A model generated the notes under the pieces. The model ran no database searches and had not been told where the DNA came from. It saw only the letters and a list, made by a program, of their open reading frames with translations. From contig SLPX01000068.1 of the NCBI GenBank assembly GCA_007131745.1, positions 1 to 26,796 of the forward strand: a stretch of 26,796 nucleotides of DNA, written 5' to 3'. Source of the DNA: Myxococcales bacterium (lineage in GTDB: Bacteria > Myxococcota > Polyangia > HGW-17 > SLPX01). Made by a program: the position numbers and the translations under genes. Shown piece by piece: positions 1 through 8,317 of the stretch (the stretch's first letter is position 1; each line of letters opens with the position of its first letter).

Positions 1-5
1 AAGAA

Positions 6-2699
6 ATGGCGCAAAAGGCGGCCGCTCCCCCGCGGTTGGAAGTGCCGACATCAGCGTTGCCCGAAGGGTTGGATTTTCGCTCCAAATTCGTGGGCCGCAA
101 AGACAGCCTCGAAAAGCTCAAAGTTATTTTTAAAGGCTGCAAGGAGGGTGGATATCTCAGCTTCGTCACTCTCCTGGGTCCGCCCGGGGTCGGCAAAACC
201 AGAACCGCTCAAGAATTCGCCCGAAGGGTGGATGAAGAGGAACAAGGAAAGGTGAAAGTCTTGAGAGGGGTATGCGGCGGTCCTGGGGCGCCTGCATATG
301 CAGGATTCGTCCACGTATTCTCTGATTTGGCCGGAGTCGAAAAGAACGACAAGCCACCGGAGATAAGGGATAAACTCGTGGAGATGGTCAGGAAAACGGT
401 AGGTGAACCTCGAACCACCGAAGTATCTCACCTCTTGGCCCAAATGATGGGATGTCCCTTTCCATCCAGCCCGGTTGTAGAGCCGTTGACTAACTCGCCG
501 GTTCAACTCGAAATGAGACTTTTTCTCGCGGTCAAGAGACTTCTGTCCTCGATAGCTGAAACAACCCCCCTGGTTTTGGTCATGGACAACGGTGAACGCG
601 CAAGCTCCGAAACTGTAAATCTTCTGCATTATCTGGCAGCGGTCATGCACAACTCGCCCGTGCTATTGATGGCGGTCGGTCGACCTTCCATGACCGATCT
701 ACACCCCCAGTGGGCAGAGGGAGAATTCGAATCCGCGGAGTTTGAGCTTTCACCCCTGAGCATCAGCGAGGCGCAGGAACACCTGAAAGAAATTCTCTCG
801 GGAATCGAGGACATACCCGAATCCCTCGTCCACGCGGTGGGACACCGGCTGGACCGCAGGCCTCGTACCATCGAAGAGTTGATTCGATACCTACTTGAAA
901 TCAAGATCCTGAAACGGGAGTCCGGGAAATGGATCCTGGACAATGACCTGCTGTCCGCCATAGAGATTCCCGCCACCCACGAAGAAATTGTAGAAGAGCG
1001 TCTCCGATCACTCGACCCGGGAGATCTGGAAGCGTTGGAAAAGGCTGCAGTCTCCGGGGAAACGTTTTGGCTGGATCTGGTGGTGGCACTGTATCGTACG
1101 GCCACCCTGGAAAACGGCGACCCCGACGGCCCTACGCTGGAAGATATCGCTGCCTCAGGCGATCGAAACCAGATCAGCGTGATGGAAGCTCTGCGCCGTC
1201 ATGTTGCGCGCGGATTCCTCATCGAGCGACGAAACACCCAGATTCAGGGTGAAAAGGAATTTCGTTTTTCCTACCCGCCGATATGGCGGCTTGTCTATGA
1301 CAGGGTGGACGAGGAGAAAACAAAACAACGACACAGACTTATCGGCCAATGGCTTGAACTCAGGCCGGAAGGAAGAAGCGGAACACATCAGGAAGAAGTG
1401 GGACGTCATCTCGAACTTGCAGGCGACAAGGAAGCAGCTGCCCAACGTTACCGCCGCGCCGGAGACATGGCGCGTGCAGACTACCTTAATGATAAAGCCA
1501 TAGGCCTCTACACACAGGCCCTGGAATGTTTGGGAGAAAGCAACATCTCCACCCGCATACACATTTGGCACGACCTGGGATCTGTGCACGAACTCCGGGG
1601 CAATTATGAAGACGCTCTCCACGCATTTGAAAAAATGCTGCGCCTTGGTTGGGTCATGGCCAGCAGGGCCAAGGGAGGAGTTGCGTTTAACAAGATGGGA
1701 AGAATCTGGAGGCAAAAGGGCGAACTCGGCCTCGCATTGGATTACCTGAAAAAAGGAAAGGATCTTTTCGAACAAGCCGGCGACACCAGGGGCATAGCAG
1801 GCTCGTACGACGACATTGGGCAGGTTCTCTACCTCCAAGGAAAATACGACGAAGCACTTGGTCACAGCGCTGCGGCGCTTGAGGAAAGAAGACGCATCGG
1901 CGACTTCCGCTCCATAGCGGCATCGCTTTCAAACGTAGGAACGATTGAACGAGACCGCGGCCTGTTTAACGAAGCCGCCGCATGTTACGAAGAAGCGCTG
2001 GCCCTTCGTCGAGAAATCAACGACCAGGCGGGGATCGTGAATTCGCTTAACAGCCTTGCACAACTTGAATTCCTGCGAGGCAACACCCCAAGAGCGCGGC
2101 AGTTGTGGCTCGAGGCGCTTGCAGTCGCCGAGGCCATCGGCGCGCTTCCGATGCAGGCCGAACTTTTGACCCGGCTGGGCGAAACAGCGTTGAGCGAGGG
2201 TCAACTTTCGGAGGCACGACAACGGCTTGAAGAAGCTGTTTCCCTGTGCCGCGATTTGGATGAGCGAAGATTCATGAGCCTGGCCCTTTCGGTCATGAGC
2301 CTGGTGGAACTCCAGGACGGGCAAGGCGACAAGGCCAAGCAGCTGGCCTCAGAATCACTGGAACTGGCTCGCAAGGGAGGCATACGGGAGTACACCGGCC
2401 GAGCCATGCTGGCTTTGGCTCATATCCATTCAAAAACTCTTTTCGACAGCAGCGGTTCCGACCCGACGGCCACAGCCACCGGTTTTTTCAATGACTCCAT
2501 AGCTGTTTTCAGAGACCTTGGCAACGATTCCGAGCTTGCCCGCGCCCTTTATTACTATGGAGGATTCGCTGCCGAACGTTCAAACATTGATGAGGCAAAG
2601 AAATCCCTTGAAGAAGCGAAAGAAATAATGGGACGTTTGGGACTGAGAGGCTGGAAAGAGGTAACCGAGATGTTAAACAGCCTGGATGAAAACGACTAA
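6..2699 (+). CDS. AAA/STAND-like ATPase with C-terminal TPR array
   Basis: The protein has 897 residues from the first visible ATG. The frame is still open at the left edge, so the true start may lie upstream; no ribosome binding site can be seen. Residues 28-65 carry a VGR entry motif and a P-loop, GPPGVGKT (58-65). A Walker B-like strand follows, LVLVMDN (189-195), where the usual second acidic residue is Asn. Residues about 320-460 look like a winged-helix/linker region. From about residue 465 to the end the chain is helical tetratricopeptide repeats with the usual A-x-x-x-Y/A-L-x-x-x pattern. This layout is known from signalling ATPases and from the C-terminal part of PknK-like serine/threonine kinases, in which the TPRs sense or scaffold and the ATPase switches. 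No kinase domain is visible here. It lies 54 bases upstream of the lipid transporter gene on the same strand, so it may be co-transcribed. The function is inferred only at the level of a regulatory ATPase. Confidence 0.85.
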   Translation: MAQKAAAPPRLEVPTSALPEGLDFRSKFVGRKDSLEKLKVIFKGCKEGGYLSFVTLLGPPGVGKTRTAQEFARRVDEEEQGKVKVLRGVCGGPGAPAYAGFVHVFSDLAGVEKNDKPPEIRDKLVEMVRKTVGEPRTTEVSHLLAQMMGCPFPSSPVVEPLTNSPVQLEMRLFLAVKRLLSSIAETTPLVLVMDNGERASSETVNLLHYLAAVMHNSPVLLMAVGRPSMTDLHPQWAEGEFESAEFELSPLSISEAQEHLKEILSGIEDIPESLVHAVGHRLDRRPRTIEELIRYLLEIKILKRESGKWILDNDLLSAIEIPATHEEIVEERLRSLDPGDLEALEKAAVSGETFWLDLVVALYRTATLENGDPDGPTLEDIAASGDRNQISVMEALRRHVARGFLIERRNTQIQGEKEFRFSYPPIWRLVYDRVDEEKTKQRHRLIGQWLELRPEGRSGTHQEEVGRHLELAGDKEAAAQRYRRAGDMARADYLNDKAIGLYTQALECLGESNISTRIHIWHDLGSVHELRGNYEDALHAFEKMLRLGWVMASRAKGGVAFNKMGRIWRQKGELGLALDYLKKGKDLFEQAGDTRGIAGSYDDIGQVLYLQGKYDEALGHSAAALEERRRIGDFRSIAASLSNVGTIERDRGLFNEAAACYEEALALRREINDQAGIVNSLNSLAQLEFLRGNTPRARQLWLEALAVAEAIGALPMQAELLTRLGETALSEGQLSEARQRLEEAVSLCRDLDERRFMSLALSVMSLVELQDGQGDKAKQLASESLELARKGGIREYTGRAMLALAHIHSKTLFDSSGSDPTATATGFFNDSIAVFRDLGNDSELARALYYYGGFAAERSNIDEAKKSLEEAKEIMGRLGLRGWKEVTEMLNSLDEND

Positions 2700-2753
2700 A
2701 ACAATCGCTGTTAACTGTTCAATCATATTCCTTGTGACCCCGGCTGAAAAATC

Positions 2754-4388
2754 ATGACAACACCAGGTTCGTCCTCCAATGCAAAACAGGATAAGAAAAG
2801 GGACCGAAAAAGCATGTCCGATTCCGATTCAGCTTCCGGCTCCGTTTCCAGCTCGGCTCCCGGCTCCTCGGGCAAAATTCTCCTTGATGTAAAGGGACTC
2901 TCGTTCAGCCACCCCGGCGGACCAAAAGTCTTCGACAATCTGGATCTTTCCGTTTCATCGGGTGAAACCGTCGTGATAATGGGCGGAAGCGGCGTCGGCA
3001 AAACGACCCTTGCGGAACTCATCTTCAACCTCAAAGACCAATCCGACTACGCCGGAAAAATCAAGCTGAAGAAAAGAGCTGCAGCGCTCGTGTTGCAGGA
3101 GGGGGCTGTGTTCGAGCATCTCACCGTCGGGGGCAACCTGGTCATGGTGCTAAGACGACACGGAATTTCCCGCGACAAAGCAACAATAAAGAATTCCCTG
3201 GATGAAGTCGGCTTGGGTTCCATCGAGGTCCGCAGGCGCACGGCCACCCTCAGCGGAGGCCAAAAGAGACGTCTTGCGCTGGCCCGCGCGTTGTGCTCGG
3301 AGCCGAAGCTCTTGTATTGCGACGAACCATCGGCCGGGCTGGACCTCGACTCCGTGCTTGAACTTGGCCGCCTAATCAGGAAAGTGGTGAGACGAAAAGA
3401 CAGGGCTGCAGTGGTGGTCACTCATGATCCGCTTCTGGCCGCTCTCACCGGAGACAGGGTCCTCCTGATGGAGAAGGGGCGACTGACGGAACTCGTTTCC
3501 TGGCCCGATTCTCCGGATGAATTGAGCGACGGAGAAATCACCGGCAGGACCAAAACCGTTGAAGATGCGGCTAAAGGAAGGCTCACGCAAGGTATTAGCG
3601 ATCAGCGGACCGCTAAGAAAGGAAAGGCCCGTGAAACCCTCGCCCGCTTCAGCCCCCTGAAAATCGGTGATTATGCGATAGGAACTCTCCAGTCGATCAT
3701 ATCCCTGCCATCGTCCTTGTACCACATCAGGGATTTTGCGACCGTATTCACGAGGGCTTTTCGTCTCTCAGGCACCTCGGGTGTACCCTTCTTTCTCCTC
3801 GTTGGAGGCATACTGGGCGCAACATTCATAATGATATTGCTGGGCGCTTCCATTCTTCCAGCCAGGATAACCCTGGAAAAGGTAGGAGCGGTTCCATTGA
3901 CAGCGATCGCTCCTCCCTTGGCGGGCTTTCTTTTCGCATCCCGCAGCGGAAGCGCAATCAGTTCGTGGCTGGGCTCGATGGGGCACAGCCGCCAGGTGGA
4001 CGCGCTGCGAAGTTTGAGAGTATCCCCTGATTCCTACCTCAGGGCGCCATGCTGGCTGGCCATGATTTTGGCGTTTTTTCTGGCTTCCATCGCCCTGTTC
4101 ACAGCGATGTGGGCCGGTGCCTGGATAATGGTGACATACAACGTGGGAATAGCGGACGCATCCTCGTACCTGAGGCCTTTCATCAATTCACAAATCACCT
4201 TTCACGCCAAGGTAAAAATTCCGTTATACGCGGTCCTCTGCGCTTCAATTACAACCCATGTAGGCTTGCGCCCGAAAAAGACGGCGGAAGATGTTGCCCG
4301 CGGAACTACTCACGTTATCATAGTAGGCACAGTGCTGGTCGTTTTGGTGGAGCTTCTTTTCGCAGCATTCCTGGCGGCCGGCGGTTAA
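2754..4388 (+). CDS. Fused MlaF-like ATPase / MlaE-like permease (lipid ABC transporter)
   Basis: This 544-residue protein carries both halves of a phospholipid-type ABC transporter in one chain. Residues 1-40 are a Lys/Ser-rich leader. Residues about 41-250 are the ATPase: Walker A GGSGVGKTT (77-85), Q-loop Gln115 in LQEGAVF, signature LSGGQKRR (167-174), Walker B LLYCDEP (186-192) and switch His224. Residues about 300-544 are an MlaE-type permease with several hydrophobic segments. They include the family's cytoplasmic coupling signature at 406-432 (LGSMGHSRQVDALRSL, then SPDSYLRAP). In the known Mla/Mkl systems the ATPase and permease are separate proteins and work with an MCE protein; no MCE gene is nearby. 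The start at 2754 has only a weak ribosome binding site, and ATG 2814 (residue 21) is an alternative. Its stop lies 1 base before a GTG and 28 bases before the preferred ATG of the next gene, so the two are almost certainly one operon. Confidence 0.9.
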   Translation: MTTPGSSSNAKQDKKRDRKSMSDSDSASGSVSSSAPGSSGKILLDVKGLSFSHPGGPKVFDNLDLSVSSGETVVIMGGSGVGKTTLAELIFNLKDQSDYAGKIKLKKRAAALVLQEGAVFEHLTVGGNLVMVLRRHGISRDKATIKNSLDEVGLGSIEVRRRTATLSGGQKRRLALARALCSEPKLLYCDEPSAGLDLDSVLELGRLIRKVVRRKDRAAVVVTHDPLLAALTGDRVLLMEKGRLTELVSWPDSPDELSDGEITGRTKTVEDAAKGRLTQGISDQRTAKKGKARETLARFSPLKIGDYAIGTLQSIISLPSSLYHIRDFATVFTRAFRLSGTSGVPFFLLVGGILGATFIMILLGASILPARITLEKVGAVPLTAIAPPLAGFLFASRSGSAISSWLGSMGHSRQVDALRSLRVSPDSYLRAPCWLAMILAFFLASIALFTAMWAGAWIMVTYNVGIADASSYLRPFINSQITFHAKVKIPLYAVLCASITTHVGLRPKKTAEDVARGTTHVIIVGTVLVVLVELLFAAFLAAGG

Positions 4389-4416
4389 TGTGAGCTTGTT
4401 TAGGAGCCTGTGTAGA

Positions 4417-6396
4417 ATGAACAACGCCAGGGCCGAAAAGAGTTTCCAGCCGAAAAATCTCTATGATTCAAACGTTTCGGTCAAAAGAAACCTCTACCGG
4501 AGTTCCCGGCTCGCGGCAACCATCGCAACCCTCGCTTTTTTCGTGGCCCTTGGTTTCTGGGTTCGGCACAAGAGTCATCCGGGACCATCCGTCAGACTCG
4601 AAATCACCTCGCCCGGAATCCAGGAGGTTCTTCCCACGGGAAAAATGGTGACCATAGCAGGAATAGTGAAACGCGGCTCCCGAACCAGGTGCAACGGAAT
4701 CGAGGTCCGAACCGACAAATTCGGCCGCTTCAGCGTGGATATTCCCGGCCCCGAAAAAACCGGCCTGTTTTCGATTGAATGCAGGTCAGTAAACTCAAAG
4801 GACACGGAATTCGCATTCAATTTCGGGCGTATCGCGGGCCGACGCGCTCCTCTCACCCAGGAAATGGAAAGCGCATTCAAACTCCAACTCCCCCTCGACC
4901 ACTTAAAAGGAAAGCTTTTCGGTCCCATAAACACCGTAATGGGAAAGGAATTAACCGAAAGAATCAACCAAGTAGGAAACCGTCTCGCTTTCAACCTGGG
5001 TGCTGTCTCGTTCCGCGGTGTTTCAGTCGAACAAACCAACCTGGCAAACATCTCCTCCGATTCAAAAGGCAGACTCGTCGTGAAGTTCGAGATCAAGGGT
5101 TTTTGTTTCCGAGCATCCATCATCACATCACGACTCCCGGTTCCCAAAGGACCGTTGACAACCCTGTCACGAACCCTTAGCAGGGAACGTAGGCTCTGTA
5201 TCCCGGTTACGATCCGCGCCGGCGCTGCAATCGGGTTGAAATCATCCAAGGAACCTCAAATCAAAATCGGTCCCCTCGACTCCTCAGCCCTTGAAAGCAT
5301 CCGCGATCTGAAACACCTCGCGGATTCGGATTTGCTAAGAAACATGATCACCGAACCTGTGAAAGCAGCTCTCATGTGGGCAAGTGAAGGTGCGGATTCT
5401 CTCCTGGACAAAATGCGGTTCGTATTCAGAGAACTGGACGCGAACCTCTCCTCACTGGCCGACGTACTACCGCCGGCCCCTGAAACGTTTTCATCCAACC
5501 AGCCGCGCGTCTGTTTCCGTGTCAGCCTGAGCAGGCTGGAAATCCGTGAAGAAACAAACTCTCTCCTGGTCGAAGCCGGAGCAGCGATCACCGGTTACAC
5601 GCTCAACAACGCGCCATGTTCATCAGCAAAAAATCGAAAAAGCTTTCCTGGACACGCTTTCCGCGTAACAACCGAGGCCGAAACCGATTCAAAGGATCCC
5701 GCCCTTCACTCCTCTTTTCCGGAAGATCGCGCAATTGCTGGATTATCCCTCGAATTGATCAACGCCTACTTCCGCGCGCTCTGGTACGCGGGCGGCCTGG
5801 GCAGAACAACAACCATCGGGAACCTGGACCTCGAACTTTCCCACGGCATCCCCGTCAGCTTGCCCAAGGCGGAACGCAACGGATTCGACATCCGACGAAT
5901 CAATCTGGACAATCCACCGATGCTCACAACTCCGGACCACAAAACACTCCACCTTGCCCTTGCTGAATCCGAAGTTCTCCTGGAAACAATAGGAGAACCC
6001 CGTCGTCTTTTCAGGATAAACGGCATCGTCCCCCTTGACCTCTCCATCTCTTTCAGGGATCACCTCAGGCTGGATATAAACAGAGACGCCCCTTTCTTCT
6101 TCAGCCTGAGATGCATCGGCGAATCCGGCGGAAACCCATGCACCCGGCAATCCCGAAGGTACGAATCCCTGGCCGACACGGCCATTGAACTGATCCAATC
6201 AGGAGACATCGTATTGCCGAGAATTTCTCTGTGGAGAATCCGCCCCCTCTTGGAAACCGACGAACACACAGTCAGGATTTCATCTCCAGGCTTCAAGAGC
6301 GGCTACATAACCTCTGAAATAATCGTTGTCGATAAAAAATCCGTAAAGGGCCTGGACGTGAAACTCCCCTTTTCTCCATTCAAGCTTTTCAAATAG
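4417..6396 (+). CDS. Membrane-anchored TULIP/BPI-like putative lipid-binding protein
   Basis: The product has 659 residues from ATG 4417, which has a good AGGAG 9 bases upstream. A GTG at 4390 in the same frame is the alternative. Residues about 32-49 form one transmembrane segment (LAATIATLAFFVALGFWV), leaving the rest outside the inner membrane. Residues about 58-135 look like an Ig-like domain of the ITSPG...G.V type. The remaining ~500 residues alternate short hydrophobic strands with amphipathic helices. The phrase LELINAYFRALWYAGGL (445-461) matches the helix that opens the C-terminal barrel of BPI-family proteins (pattern N..h.ALW.AG.L). It is followed by a NPPMLTTPD...LHLAL...LFRINGIVPLDLSI strand pattern like the rest of that barrel. 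TULIP proteins bind lipids in a hydrophobic groove. Placed directly after a lipid ABC transporter, it could be its periplasmic lipid carrier. The fold call is by eye and needs structure prediction. Confidence 0.8.
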   Translation: MNNARAEKSFQPKNLYDSNVSVKRNLYRSSRLAATIATLAFFVALGFWVRHKSHPGPSVRLEITSPGIQEVLPTGKMVTIAGIVKRGSRTRCNGIEVRTDKFGRFSVDIPGPEKTGLFSIECRSVNSKDTEFAFNFGRIAGRRAPLTQEMESAFKLQLPLDHLKGKLFGPINTVMGKELTERINQVGNRLAFNLGAVSFRGVSVEQTNLANISSDSKGRLVVKFEIKGFCFRASIITSRLPVPKGPLTTLSRTLSRERRLCIPVTIRAGAAIGLKSSKEPQIKIGPLDSSALESIRDLKHLADSDLLRNMITEPVKAALMWASEGADSLLDKMRFVFRELDANLSSLADVLPPAPETFSSNQPRVCFRVSLSRLEIREETNSLLVEAGAAITGYTLNNAPCSSAKNRKSFPGHAFRVTTEAETDSKDPALHSSFPEDRAIAGLSLELINAYFRALWYAGGLGRTTTIGNLDLELSHGIPVSLPKAERNGFDIRRINLDNPPMLTTPDHKTLHLALAESEVLLETIGEPRRLFRINGIVPLDLSISFRDHLRLDINRDAPFFFSLRCIGESGGNPCTRQSRRYESLADTAIELIQSGDIVLPRISLWRIRPLLETDEHTVRISSPGFKSGYITSEIIVVDKKSVKGLDVKLPFSPFKLFK

Positions 6397-6425
6397 CCTC
6401 CCTCCCCTATGTTGTCCCTTATCAT

Positions 6426-6479
6426 AAAAAAAACCATCCGCCTTTTGTCTCCGAAATTTCATACATCTCTTGGGATGGT
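6426..6479 (-). terminator. Candidate rho-independent terminator of the serine hydrolase transcript
   Basis: Read on the - strand, CCATCC (6479-6474) can pair with GGATGG (6439-6434), which is followed at once by eight T residues (6433-6426). The loop is long (34 bases), so the call is weak. It lies about 130 bases beyond the stop of the serine hydrolase gene. Confidence 0.3.
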
Positions 6480-6542
6480 CAGTGTGCGACAGTCGCAGAT
6501 AAACGAATTCAGGGTCTACTGAAGCCGGCCTGAGGAAACTTT

Positions 6543-6598
6543 GCGCGCCCACCGGAAACGGTGGGAGACAACCGCGTGCCGGGGTCACGCACCCCGGC
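6543..6598. other. Tandem strong hairpins between convergent genes
   Basis: Two perfect hairpins sit side by side. On the + strand, CCCACCG (6548-6554) pairs with CGGTGGG (6559-6565) around a GAAA tetraloop. GCCGGGGT (6578-6585) pairs with ACCCCGGC (6591-6598) around a five-base loop. The flanks TGCGCG and CGCG (6573-6576) can extend the first stem. No long T run follows on either strand, so an ordinary intrinsic terminator is not obvious. They may act as a two-way terminator or transcript stabiliser, or belong to an unrecognised structured RNA; I could not match them to a riboswitch family. Confidence 0.5.
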
Positions 6599-6609
6599 TC
6601 TCCTGTTGA

Positions 6610-8169
6610 TCATTTCTTTATCAACACATTGTCATCCATCACTTTGATCAAATCGAGTTCGGCGCTCCTTACGTTATCTTCTTCATCAGTTGCAAAAGTT
6701 ACGAATTTATAATCGCTGTCTATGAAAACATCGGCATCAAAATGATTGAGGATATACTGCACTTCATCCGGACCGATCGTCATAACCAGTTTTTCCCCTT
6801 CAATACCAATCGACATTTCGTCTATCACTCTATTTTCATACTCACCGACATAGGATTCAAGAGGAAGGGAAGGCTCCGGATTCTCAGGAGGAACAGGACG
6901 GTTCTTCTTTTCTTCCTCAATCGATATTTTGTGGGCTTCAAGTGCTTTTGCACTCCAGTCGACTTCGGGATTTCCGAAATACCTATCAAAGAAATAGTAT
7001 GCCAGCTTTTGAGGCAGCCCGGTGACTCTATTTGAAAGCACTATTATTCCAATTTCAGCTTGAGTAACAAAAGCAGCTACTGTGCCGCAGCCGCTCGTTG
7101 CACCGGTGTGCCAATTGAAGTCAAAAGGCTTGTATCCCGTCAGCACCCATGCCTGACCATAAGCAAGTGATAGTATTGAATTGGAAGGAGTATCCGTTAT
7201 TGGCGTATGCGGCATATGAAGATAATTCATGTTTTCAACACTCACCAGTTGTTCATTGTCTAACCTGCCTTTATTGTAGTTGAATTTTAACCATTTCACC
7301 ATATCGGTTACATTCGAATTGATACCACCTGCAGGGCTGTAAATATTGGGCCAATGAAAAGCTGATTTGTCATCCATGGGAATGACCACAACCTCATCAT
7401 CTTCCATTTCGTGCAGCCAGGTAACATCAGGCTCGCTTCTGAAAGTTTCGGTATCCAATGAAGAGTTATCCATTCCAAGAGGATTGAAAATCCGATCCTG
7501 AATTTTCTGCTCCCATGTCTTACCGGTCATTTCTTCTATAAGTTTTGCAGCCACAAGAAAAAGGTGGTTCTGATAAGCATATTGCGAACGAAACTCACTC
7601 ACAGGTTTGATATATCGGATTGAATGGATAATATACTCGCGGTCATATCCGAAAAATGCGAGTTCATCTGCCGAATAGCCAGGCATGCCGCTTCTCTGCG
7701 ACATCAGGTCTTTCACACGAAAATCCTGGGTTACATCAGGGTCATGCATTTCAAAATCAGGAAGATAATCAACAACCCGATCTTCCCACTCTACGAGTCC
7801 TTCATCAACGAGCATTGCAACCAGTGTTGCCGTAAACGCTTTCGAGGTTGAACCTATTTGAAAAATGGTGTTCGGAGATACGACATCCGCCTCACCATAT
7901 TTTTTCACACCAAAACCTTTGGAAAATATTACCTCATCTCCACGAATTACTGCAACTGCCATTCCCGGAATCTGCCAGTCCTCCATTGCTTTTTCCGCGT
8001 ATTGCTCAAAGTCCAGAAGAATAGCTTCAAGCTCAGCCCCTTTCGGATGATTAAATTCCTGATTTTCTGACTGACCGGAACATCCCTGGGTCAATACAGC
8101 CGGAAAAAGCATCAGGGTTAGAATTAGCCCGCGATCAATCAGTTTGTTTTTCTTGATTTTTTGCATCAT
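6610..8169 (-). CDS. Serine beta-lactamase-like hydrolase, lipoprotein
   Basis: This is a 519-residue serine hydrolase of the class C beta-lactamase/penicillin-binding family. It has all three active-site motifs: SxxK at 107-110 (STSK), the Tyr-x-Asn element at 199-201 (YQN) and HTG at 354-356. The N-terminus is a lipoprotein signal ending in LTQGC (Cys30), so the enzyme should sit on the outer or inner membrane facing the periplasm or surface. The last ~110 residues look like the C-terminal lipocalin-like domain often attached to such hydrolases. Members act as peptidases, esterases or amidases; the substrate cannot be read from sequence. I place the start at 8169 because GGAGAGG lies 6 bases upstream; an in-frame ATG at 8184 would put that ribosome binding site inside the gene. 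The gene is much more AT-rich than its neighbours (24 of 60 bases are G/C in the line at 7201), a sign of transfer. Confidence 0.92.
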   Translation of the reverse strand: MMQKIKKNKLIDRGLILTLMLFPAVLTQGCSGQSENQEFNHPKGAELEAILLDFEQYAEKAMEDWQIPGMAVAVIRGDEVIFSKGFGVKKYGEADVVSPNTIFQIGSTSKAFTATLVAMLVDEGLVEWEDRVVDYLPDFEMHDPDVTQDFRVKDLMSQRSGMPGYSADELAFFGYDREYIIHSIRYIKPVSEFRSQYAYQNHLFLVAAKLIEEMTGKTWEQKIQDRIFNPLGMDNSSLDTETFRSEPDVTWLHEMEDDEVVVIPMDDKSAFHWPNIYSPAGGINSNVTDMVKWLKFNYNKGRLDNEQLVSVENMNYLHMPHTPITDTPSNSILSLAYGQAWVLTGYKPFDFNWHTGATSGCGTVAAFVTQAEIGIIVLSNRVTGLPQKLAYYFFDRYFGNPEVDWSAKALEAHKISIEEEKKNRPVPPENPEPSLPLESYVGEYENRVIDEMSIGIEGEKLVMTIGPDEVQYILNHFDADVFIDSDYKFVTFATDEEDNVRSAELDLIKVMDDNVLIKK

Positions 8170-8175
8170 TACGAA

Positions 8176-8182
8176 CCTCTCC
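8176..8182 (-). promoter_or_regulatory. Ribosome binding site that decides the serine hydrolase start
   Basis: GGAGAGG on the - strand lies 6 bases before ATGATG at 8169-8164. It falls within the extended reading frame that begins at 8184, and so favours the shorter protein. Confidence 0.6.
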
Positions 8183-8317
8183 ATTTCGAATACAGTGGAA
8201 AATTTCAGTGAGAGTATGAGAGACCAAGGAGCTTATCAAGAAAAAAGGTAATATGACTGACGAATGTCTAAGAACAGTTCGTCCGGGATCATGGTGTCAT
8301 CTCCCCTCCGTAATCGC

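Noticed and set aside
1155..1865. 236-codon - strand open frame within the AAA/TPR gene
   Set aside because: It is a shadow of the TPR coding region with no start signal and no domain.
6480..6600. Riboswitch (cobalamin, cyclic di-GMP) or RNase P RNA reading of the hairpin cluster
   Set aside because: I compared it with the conserved cores I know (B12 box, GEMM core, RNase P GAGGAAAGUCC). Only short accidental matches appear, and no gene follows downstream on the + strand.
8185..8317. 18-codon frame (MIPDELFLDIRQ...) with a GGGGAG upstream, between the lyase and serine hydrolase genes
   Set aside because: It is too short to support, and the purine-rich stretch may be chance.
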